From Taibaiella sp. (GTDB lineage: Bacteria > Bacteroidota > Bacteroidia > Chitinophagales > Chitinophagaceae): 64,000 nt of DNA. Shown here piece after piece: positions 7,563 through 14,800 of this stretch (position 1 is its first letter; each line of letters starts with the position of its first letter). The stretch covers positions 1 through 64,000 of the forward strand of contig JAIOYR010000005.1 in assembly GCA_021740995.1 (NCBI GenBank), given 5' to 3'. Made by a program: the position numbers and the translations under genes. The notes under the pieces are model-generated. The model had not been told where the DNA came from and ran no database searches. It saw only the letters and a list, made by a program, of their open reading frames with translations.

Positions 7563-8629
7563 CTGCCGGAGATCTGCGCAGGGCCTATAGTGGCAAGCGG
7601 GTGTTCCTTACCGGGCATACGGGTTTTAAGGGTGCGTGGATGCTGCAGATACTGCATTGGCTGGGTGCCAATGTGAAGGGCTATGCGCTGGCACCAGAGA
7701 AAAGCCACGACCTCTACAACCAGATAAATGGCGACAAGCTATGCTATAGCTCAGTGATAGCCGACATAAGCGACAAACAAAAACTACAGACAGAGCTGGT
7801 GCGATTTGAGCCCGATTTTGTTTTTCATCTTGCAGCCCAGCCGCTGGTGCGCCGCGGATACGATATGCCTTCTTACACCTTTATGGTAAATGCGCAGGGA
7901 ACAGCACATGTGCTGGATGCCATGCGCAACCTGCCCAAACCCGCTGCCGGTGTGATGATAACCACCGACAAGGTGTATGACAATCCCGAGCGGGGAATGC
8001 CATTTGCCGAAGACGATAAGCTGGGCGGATATGACCCATACTCGGCCAGCAAGGCGGCGGCAGAGATCGTCATATACTCTTACCGCAGATCGTTTTTTAA
8101 TATTGCCAAACACTCAGATCACAAAAAATCTATAGCCGCAGCCAGAGCGGGCAATGTGATAGGTGGTGGCGACTATTCTGACGACCGCATAGTGTGCGAT
8201 ATTGTAAGGGCAATATCCTTTGGCGAAACAGTAGGCCTCCGCAATCCGGCATCTGTAAGGCCATGGCAGCATGTGCTGGAGCCACTGGGTGCCTACCTGC
8301 TGCTGGGTGCCCGCATGGCAGCAGACCCGGTTAAGTACAGCACTGCTTACAACTTTGGCCCTAACCCTGAAGATATGCTGACGGTAGAGGAGCTGACGAA
8401 GATATTTATGCAGCACTACGGCGCAGGATCTTATAAGGATGTTTCTGATAGTGGTGCGCTGCACGAGGCAAAGTTGCTGCTGCTGGATAGCAGCAAGGCG
8501 AAAGAGCAACTGGGCTGGCAATCGCAGATGGATGCCCGCACTGCTATACAGTGGACTGCTGAGTGGTATGCCGATAAACACCACACAGCAGCAGATAAGT
8601 GTATGAAACAAATAGAGGCGTATTTTTAA
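7547..8629 (+). CDS. rfbG: CDP-glucose 4,6-dehydratase
   Basis: This 360-residue extended short-chain dehydrogenase converts CDP-glucose to CDP-4-dehydro-6-deoxyglucose. The NAD-binding GHTGFKGAW motif is at residues 23-31, the TTDKVY catalytic strand near 139-144, and the Tyr165-x3-Lys169 catalytic pair in YSASK. Length and the FLTGHTGFKGAWM opening are typical of RfbG. The start lies inside the end of rfbF. Product of the pair feeds CDP-3,6-dideoxyhexose or CDP-6-deoxyhexose pathways; no rfbH-type dehydrase is seen in the window, so the end sugar is not set by these genes alone. Confidence 0.96.
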   Translation: MEKVVTAGDLRRAYSGKRVFLTGHTGFKGAWMLQILHWLGANVKGYALAPEKSHDLYNQINGDKLCYSSVIADISDKQKLQTELVRFEPDFVFHLAAQPLVRRGYDMPSYTFMVNAQGTAHVLDAMRNLPKPAAGVMITTDKVYDNPERGMPFAEDDKLGGYDPYSASKAAAEIVIYSYRRSFFNIAKHSDHKKSIAAARAGNVIGGGDYSDDRIVCDIVRAISFGETVGLRNPASVRPWQHVLEPLGAYLLLGARMAADPVKYSTAYNFGPNPEDMLTVEELTKIFMQHYGAGSYKDVSDSGALHEAKLLLLDSSKAKEQLGWQSQMDARTAIQWTAEWYADKHHTAADKCMKQIEAYF

Positions 8630-8645
8630 CTACATAATTTGCCTT

Positions 8646-8969
8646 ATGAAATGCTACAACCATCATAGTGCCGATGCCGTAGGGGTTTGTAAAAATTGCA
8701 GCAGGGGCATTTGCCCAGACTGCGTTACCGACACCGGTTATGGTGTAGCATGTTCCAGTTCTTGCGCCGGCAAAATGAGGGCCGTAAGGAAAAAATCTAC
8801 AATAATAAATGTGGGGGCAGGTGCCATTATCCTGGTTGTCGGGGCAATGTATGGATATCGGGGCTACCTCAGGGGAGATTGGATGATCATCATATTTTCT
8901 GCCTTTTTGGTGTTAATGGGGATATTATCAATTAGCAAAGGATCAGAAAAAAGAAATGGAGATAGTTGA
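8646..8969 (+). CDS. Small membrane protein with N-terminal B-box-like zinc finger
   Basis: This 107-residue protein has an N-terminal Cys/His cluster (MKCYNHHSADAVGVCKNC, then CPDC and two further cysteines by residue 40) spaced like a B-box or treble-clef zinc finger, then a basic stretch (KMRAVRKK), then two hydrophobic segments at about residues 53-67 and 76-93. It sits 16 bp after rfbG and overlaps the next gene by 14 bp, so it is inside the CDP-sugar operon. Small B-box/transmembrane proteins are known in bacteria but have no assigned role. I infer at most a scaffold or redox-sensitive membrane anchor for the sugar enzymes; it could equally be an unrelated passenger. Confidence 0.75.
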   Translation: MKCYNHHSADAVGVCKNCSRGICPDCVTDTGYGVACSSSCAGKMRAVRKKSTIINVGAGAIILVVGAMYGYRGYLRGDWMIIIFSAFLVLMGILSISKGSEKRNGDS

Positions 8970-9489
8970 TATACTAAATGGTGCAAAGCTCATCACCTTG
9001 CCATCCTCGCAGGATGCAAGGGGTACCTTTGTAAAGACCTTTCACGAAACTACGCTGGCGCAGGCGGGCATAGCGTTCACCCTCAGGGAGAGTTACTATT
9101 CATTCTCCAAAAAAGATGTGATACGCGGCATGCACTTTCAGTTGCCGCCACACCAGCATGCCAAGGTGGTCTTCTGCCCGCAGGGAGCTATACTCGATGT
9201 GATAGTAGACCTGCGCCGCCATTCGCCCACCCATGGCCACCACTATGCCACAGAGCTCAGCGCCGCCAACCACAAGGCATACTACATACCGAAGGGCTTT
9301 GCCCATGGGTTCAGGGCACTTACAGACGATGCCATGACCTACTACCTGGTATCATCCGTATACAGTGCTGCCCACGATGCCGGTATCCGGTACGACAGTA
9401 TAGGCTACCATTGGGACGTAAAAGAGCCAATAATATCTGCCCGCGATTTATCTTTTGGTACACTCGCGGATTTTGATAGTCAGTTCTGA
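8956..9489 (+). CDS. RmlC-like cupin sugar 3,5-epimerase (CDP-sugar context)
   Basis: This 177-residue cupin is of the dTDP-4-dehydrorhamnose 3,5-epimerase family. The catalytic base His60 is in RGMHFQ, Lys70 in HAKVV, and the active-site tyrosine region in YLVSSVYSAAHDAGIRYDS; the IPKGFAHGFRAL block is also typical. The usual 'WNDP' element is replaced by RYDSIGYHW. Because rfbF and rfbG precede it in the operon and no dTDP-sugar genes do, the likely substrate is CDP-4-dehydro-6-deoxyglucose, epimerised at C3 and/or C5; that is inference. The start overlaps the preceding small gene. Confidence 0.88.
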   Translation: MEIVDILNGAKLITLPSSQDARGTFVKTFHETTLAQAGIAFTLRESYYSFSKKDVIRGMHFQLPPHQHAKVVFCPQGAILDVIVDLRRHSPTHGHHYATELSAANHKAYYIPKGFAHGFRALTDDAMTYYLVSSVYSAAHDAGIRYDSIGYHWDVKEPIISARDLSFGTLADFDSQF

Positions 9490-9526
9490 TAGGTGTTGCT
9501 TTATTTATCTTTGCATTTTAGCCACC

Positions 9527-10984
9527 CTACTCCTTTACAAACCGCTGCACCGCTACTTCATTCACTTTTACAAAGTAAAGATTGGGAGGCAGCATGCCTA
9601 TATCTACCCTTGCCAGCTCACTATTGCCGGCACTGCTATACACTACCTGCCCCGCTATATTGCTGATGCTGATGTGCGTTATTTTTTCTGTGGCAGATAT
9701 GTATAGCACGGTGGATGCGGGATTGGGAAAGATAGCAATTGTCACCGCTTTCCTGGTGGGTACATTGTCTTGTTTTACCACAGTTATAGCCGTATCTGCC
9801 TCTACATACACATTGGTTAAACCTAAGTAGATGCCCGTAGTGTCGAAAAACCTAAGCACTTGCGATGTATAGCCACAGGCAACACCCGCAAGGTTAGGCG
9901 CATTTATGCGATCCATGTATCTGGAAAACTGCCAGCCCACACTATTTGCAGTATCATCGCGCCCTGCCAGATATATTTTATGATCAGGTCCCAACTTCAA
10001 ATCAGATGAACCATGCGTATTTACGACACCTACCTGTGTTTTGGATGCTCGGATGGCCGCCGGTGTAGCAAGGGCAATATTATACTGATGGATAATCATT
10101 GTATCGGCTCCGGAAGCAATCACACTTCGCTGCGTATATAGTTTTGTATTATCCGGTGAGAATTCTGCACCATATTGTCTGGTAGTACTGTCCAGCACCA
10201 CGCAATTGGAAACAATACCGGTTGCTGGATCGAAGTCAAAAAGCTCAGTACCCGCAAAAAATGAAAAACACTGGGATACAATTTTTCTGCCATTGGGCGA
10301 TGCTTTCAAAACACCTGAAGAGTAACGCAAAAACTGAGAAACTGTTCCTACGTGCGATACCACAGGTACTGTATCTATACCTGCACTCGTAATTTCATAA
10401 GCAAAAAATAAGGTGCTATCCGAACTATGGGTAAGCAGCCATATATTGTGGTTGGTGCCGGCAATAGCTATCATCTTTTCGCTGAGCGAATCAGCCATAA
10501 GAATACCCTTGGATGTTGCAACCACATCTCCTCTATTGGTATCCAGCGTCATATTCACCTTGCTATAGGCCAGCCTGCACGCTGTAGCGCTTGCTGTTGC
10601 CATCTCTAAAGAGAAAATATAATACCGGTTTGGGCTGTCTATCACCGGAGCAATGAGTGCTGCCTGAGTAGTGCTATGGGTCGAGAAGGGAACTATTAAT
10701 GCCCCCGATGGCATTAACACATGATTCTTGTTATAAACCTGTCTGCCATTGGTATAAAACAATAAATCCCCGGCGGTGTCGCACACAGACGCAACACCTT
10801 CTGTAAAACTATAACTGGTAGTAAGATCATAACCCGAGCGTATAGGCACCGGGCTGCCCGATGTAAAATCTATACCAGCATTAAGACCAAATGCCCATAC
10901 CTTATTGCGGTTGGTATAGTACTGTGCATTACTGTCTGCTACCGCATATAGTAGGATGATAAGGAATAAGAATGGTTTTTTCAT
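9527..10984 (-). CDS. Secreted beta-propeller-like protein with T9SS type A sorting domain
   Basis: This 485-residue protein has a signal peptide (residues 1-20, cleavage after SNAQ), a body of repeated beta strands resembling the propeller-like proteins of Bacteroidota (GDLLFYTNGRQVYNKNH, FSPDNTKLYTQ, KLGPDHKIYLAGRD), and a C-terminal T9SS sorting domain (AIFPNPASTVLYISA ... LPPNLYFVKVNEVAVQRFVKE). It is predicted to be exported by the type IX system and retained at or released from the cell surface. It starts 59 bp after the putative immunity gene and may share its transcript. No enzymatic motif was recognised. Confidence 0.85.
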   Translation of the reverse strand: MKKPFLFLIILLYAVADSNAQYYTNRNKVWAFGLNAGIDFTSGSPVPIRSGYDLTTSYSFTEGVASVCDTAGDLLFYTNGRQVYNKNHVLMPSGALIVPFSTHSTTQAALIAPVIDSPNRYYIFSLEMATASATACRLAYSKVNMTLDTNRGDVVATSKGILMADSLSEKMIAIAGTNHNIWLLTHSSDSTLFFAYEITSAGIDTVPVVSHVGTVSQFLRYSSGVLKASPNGRKIVSQCFSFFAGTELFDFDPATGIVSNCVVLDSTTRQYGAEFSPDNTKLYTQRSVIASGADTMIIHQYNIALATPAAIRASKTQVGVVNTHGSSDLKLGPDHKIYLAGRDDTANSVGWQFSRYMDRINAPNLAGVACGYTSQVLRFFDTTGIYLGLTNVYVEADTAITVVKQDNVPTRKAVTIAIFPNPASTVLYISATEKITHISISNIAGQVVYSSAGNSELARVDIGMLPPNLYFVKVNEVAVQRFVKE

Positions 10985-11043
10985 TGGTTTTAGTGTTTGT
11001 TTGCTATTATTGTTGCGTCTTTGTCCTACATTATTTTATAAGT

Positions 11044-11550
11044 CTATTCAAAACTAGGATAAATGAAATCATATTTTCCAGTTTTCATTCTGGTTACAAT
11101 ATCATCCGGTGTAACAACAACCCCAATCTCGGCCTTCTTTTGATCTCCTACCAATTTCCCCACTTTTGTAAAGTCATAGTCATTTATATGCCATATATGC
11201 CATTTCTCAGATACCTTGATAGATTCTTCTCCAAGTTTTCGACCATAATCATTAGTATCTCTGAATAAAACATGTGCAGTGCCCCCAAGTTCTGAGGTGT
11301 TTCCAATTTTATCCCAGTACCCCATTTTTATACCCAATTTAGTGATACAATGAGCGTAAAACTCAACCTCGGCAGATACAATCTCCTGTAAACTGGGATT
11401 TGTATAAATAGGGTATATCGTTTTGAATGCCCGAATCACATCACTATTTAGTTGTGTGAGATCGCTAGTAATATATTGCATAAATTTCTTTTGCTGATCA
11501 TTAATATTAACAGCAAAAACATCGCCAATTTTTGTATTTGTCCTTTGCAT
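11044..11550 (-). CDS. Putative immunity protein for the RHS GIY-YIG toxin (Imm26-like)
   Basis: This 168-residue cytoplasmic-type protein has no signal peptide. Its opening NTKIGDVFAVNI resembles the N-terminal motif of the Imm26 immunity family, and the rest is mixed alpha/beta with no enzymatic signature. It starts 22 bp after the stop of the RHS toxin on the same strand, the classic position for an immunity gene. The neighbourhood is AT-richer than the RHS core, as expected for horizontally exchanged toxin-immunity cassettes. Family assignment is tentative because it was made by eye; the immunity role rests mainly on position. Confidence 0.7.
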   Translation of the reverse strand: MQRTNTKIGDVFAVNINDQQKKFMQYITSDLTQLNSDVIRAFKTIYPIYTNPSLQEIVSAEVEFYAHCITKLGIKMGYWDKIGNTSELGGTAHVLFRDTNDYGRKLGEESIKVSEKWHIWHINDYDFTKVGKLVGDQKKAEIGVVVTPDDIVTRMKTGKYDFIYPSFE

Positions 11551-11572
11551 TCAATTTTGCTTTTATATCGAA

Positions 11573-11870
11573 TTAGTGAATTCCAAATAACCACCATTTT
11601 TTTGGTGATATTGAGTTGATCTTATTAAAAAGTTGACCACCATTTTTCCCTAATCCATATTGGTTTATTAATTTCTGCTCCCAAATTCTAGCTTCAGTTT
11701 TTGAGAGGTTCGTAGCTCCATCCAAAATTTTATATCGCAATGCTGACTTTGAAGTTCCAGATGCAAGCTGCTCTCCAAATCTAATTGCAGCATCTCTTCC
11801 AGTCATTCCTACGTACCTAATAACATCAAATTTATCAATCCCTAGATACACGGAATATTTACCTGCATTT
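11573..11870 (-). other. GIY-YIG nuclease toxin tip of the RHS protein
   Basis: The last ~97 residues hold all core elements of a GIY-YIG endonuclease: YSVYLG (GIY strand), IRYVGMTG (YIG strand), the conserved arginine in AIRFGEQL, the metal-binding glutamate in TEARIWEQKLINQYG, and the asparagine in LFNKINSISP. Composition changes here: the 60 bases 11581-11640 have 18 G+C, against 36 in 12541-12600 of the RHS core. The predicted action is DNA (or RNA) cleavage in a target cell. Confidence 0.85.
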
Positions 11871-14800
11871 GAAGCCATCGCTGCTGCACCTGATTGTACT
11901 AAAGTTGAAGTGCTTACTTTAGTTGCAGAGAGAATTGGTGTCTGCGCAAAGGTATAACCAATTCCTTCGACATATACAGTTTGATTTGAGCCTCCAGTTA
12001 CTGTTTGTTTCCACCCCCATTTAACTGCCAGATCCATTCCTGCTCTGGCCATAGGACCTGCTCCTGCGACACTAGTCGCATTTAATAATTGCGTACCCCC
12101 GTATTCAACGATATCAATAATATCGTTTTTATCAGGCAAGTTATTAGTCGAGGCATCCAAGGCTACATTTCCTGCAAGTGCCATTGCACCGCCAGCCCAG
12201 GGGTTGAAAACGCTGGCAGCACCAGAAATTGCCCCTACTCCAAAATAACTACCAAAAGATTTTAAGTCAGTAATTTTGTCCCAGTTATTTACCGCATTCA
12301 TTGTTCCGCCAATCAATCCTGCTACAATAAGTATGGATGCGCTAATGGGCTCATTACCATCCTTATCTGTATATTTCAGCGGATTGTTATTACAGTAGCT
12401 ATATATGTTGTAAGTTTGAGCATTGTCAGGGTTGGATATGTAGGGGTCAACACTAAACATCCTGCCTATCAGTGGGTCATAGAGCCTGCCATTCAGGTTT
12501 ATTACATTAAAGTCCTTGAGCAGCTCCTGCCCTGTATAGCCACGGTCATAGTCGGTAAGTGGTGTGGTGGTGGCAGTATAGGGCACCCATGTGCCGGGGT
12601 CTCTCATGCGCCCCCATGCATCATAGCTCCGCTGCTCATCCAGGCTGCCGGTGCTGTTCAGTATCTCTGTTATGCTGCCCAGGTGGTCAGTGCCTATATA
12701 CTTTATATCGCTTGGTCCCGTCAGGCCGTTGGTTACAAACATAGCTACCGGTTTGCCTTCCGCCATCACATAGCTTATCTGCTGCGTACCGCCTGGGGTT
12801 ATAGTCCTTTCATAGTTCTCGGCATAGTATCGGGTGCGGGTCAGGGTGGGGCCAGTGTAGTATTGTGCCCTGCCCCGCTGCTCCTCTGTGTTGTAAGCAA
12901 AGTTGATACTCTTGGTTCCTTCTATGAGCGCAGCCACCTTGTCGAAAGATGTATAGGTAGCAGTCTGTGTAAAAGAGGGTATCACGGCTGGCATCACGCT
13001 GCCATTCATAGGTATCACTGTTACCGCATATTTATCGTAGTTCCAGTCATAGGTAGATATGTCGCTCTTTTTGGTCATATTGCCATTGTCGGCATACTCA
13101 AACGTTTTTGTACCCGTCGGTACCATCAGACCAAATTGTGTGACTGTTGTAAGCCTGTCAAGTGCGTCGTAAGTGAAGCTTTCAGATTTTGAGTGTAGCA
13201 CATCATTTATTTGCAGCAGGTCGGCGGTAGGCTCACTAAATGTGTAAGTTTTTGAATTGAATATAGCCGAGGGTGTACTCAATTGTGATGCGGTAAGGAA
13301 ACCATGTGCATTGTAAGAATGCGTATGGTTATACATCATCGGTATCAAAAATATTGGTGCAGGGGATGTGGTGCTAGCTGATATAGTTACAGATGGGTCA
13401 AACCCCAAAGAAATACTGGTTGTTTGCCCAAATACATTTTCCGAAACCTTGTACCACAATGGTATATCCGGCACTAATGATAATGGAATGCCATGCCCCA
13501 CAGCCCACAGCCCATGCAGGTAACCTTGGTTGTTGTATTCTTTCCTCACTACATTACCATCAGGGTACGTAGTAGTCAATGACCTGCCATAGTTATCGTA
13601 AGTATGATAGGTAGCAAAAGATACACCACTTATGGTTTCTGTAGAAGATAGTAACCTTGAGTAGACATCGTAACTATACAATGCAGACGTACTGGCCATC
13701 GGACCCGTCGCCATTGTTAGGTTGCCGTATGTTGATAAACCACCACCATCGTATGTGTAAGTAAATGCTTCACCGGGTCCGTTTTTCGCGGTCACACGGT
13801 TCAGTGCATCATACTGATAGTTTGTAGTTATACTGTTTCCATCTGTTTTAGATACCATCCGGTTTCGGTTGTCGTAGGCATAGTCGGTATAGTTTTTATT
13901 TGGGGCCAGCTCATTATCCAGATTACCATAAGCATCATAGTTGTATAAAGTTAGAATCCCATTGGCTATAGTCTCACTAATATTGCCGTTGCTGTTATAC
14001 TGTTTTTTCACAGTGCTTATGCCGCAGTCTGTTATTTCTACTGTTTTACCACTTGCGTCTGTTGTTGTTTCCTTCGATCTGGTGGTCAGGGTATTTACAG
14101 CATTTATCCTCATCCCTGCCAGAGCCCAGGCTGTAGACAGGCTGATGGGGGCATAGCTATAGTTGGTAGTGCCTGTTACAGGGCTTACTTCAGATTCTAA
14201 TCTACCCATAACATCGTAGGTGTAAGCCGTAGACTCTGGCGCGGTAGATAGATACCGGGGCAGGTAGGCAGCACTAATGGTGCCATCCGGGTTATATTCT
14301 GCATCGCTGAATATGCGTGTCCCGTCAAATCCATTACTTACACTACGCCTTACCTTACCGCTATAGTCATAAAATTCTAAATCACTGCCTGTAATACCCG
14401 TTACCGTTTTTTCTATGGCCAATGAGAATATTCCTGTAGGACATTCACCCAACGCATTGGCCCAGTGGTAGGCAGTAGTGGCAGTAATGGTAGGCGTAGC
14501 CGAATTAATGCTGGTGATAAGCCGGTTAAAACCATCATAAGTATTGGTAGTTACTACTCCATTTATATTGGTTGCAGTTAGCACATTGCCCCACGCATCG
14601 TGGGTGTAGCTTTCAGTATGTCCTAACGTGTTTGTCTTTTGCGTCTGAAACCTATGATCTGCACTATATGCATACGTGTTGGTTACAGATGCAGTGCCCG
14701 CAACTATAGAGGCCTCAGATGTTACATTACCCCAGGCATCGTAGTTGTAAGTAATAGAGTTTTCATGTGGAGTGCCAGGGTCTGTCTTCATGTTGGCTAC

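Noticed and set aside
12416-13192. A 258-codon plus-strand frame opposite the RHS core
   Set aside because: It is antisense to the YD-repeat region of the RHS toxin, has Cys/His/Tyr-rich composition with no domain-like pattern, and arises from the repeat's codon bias.
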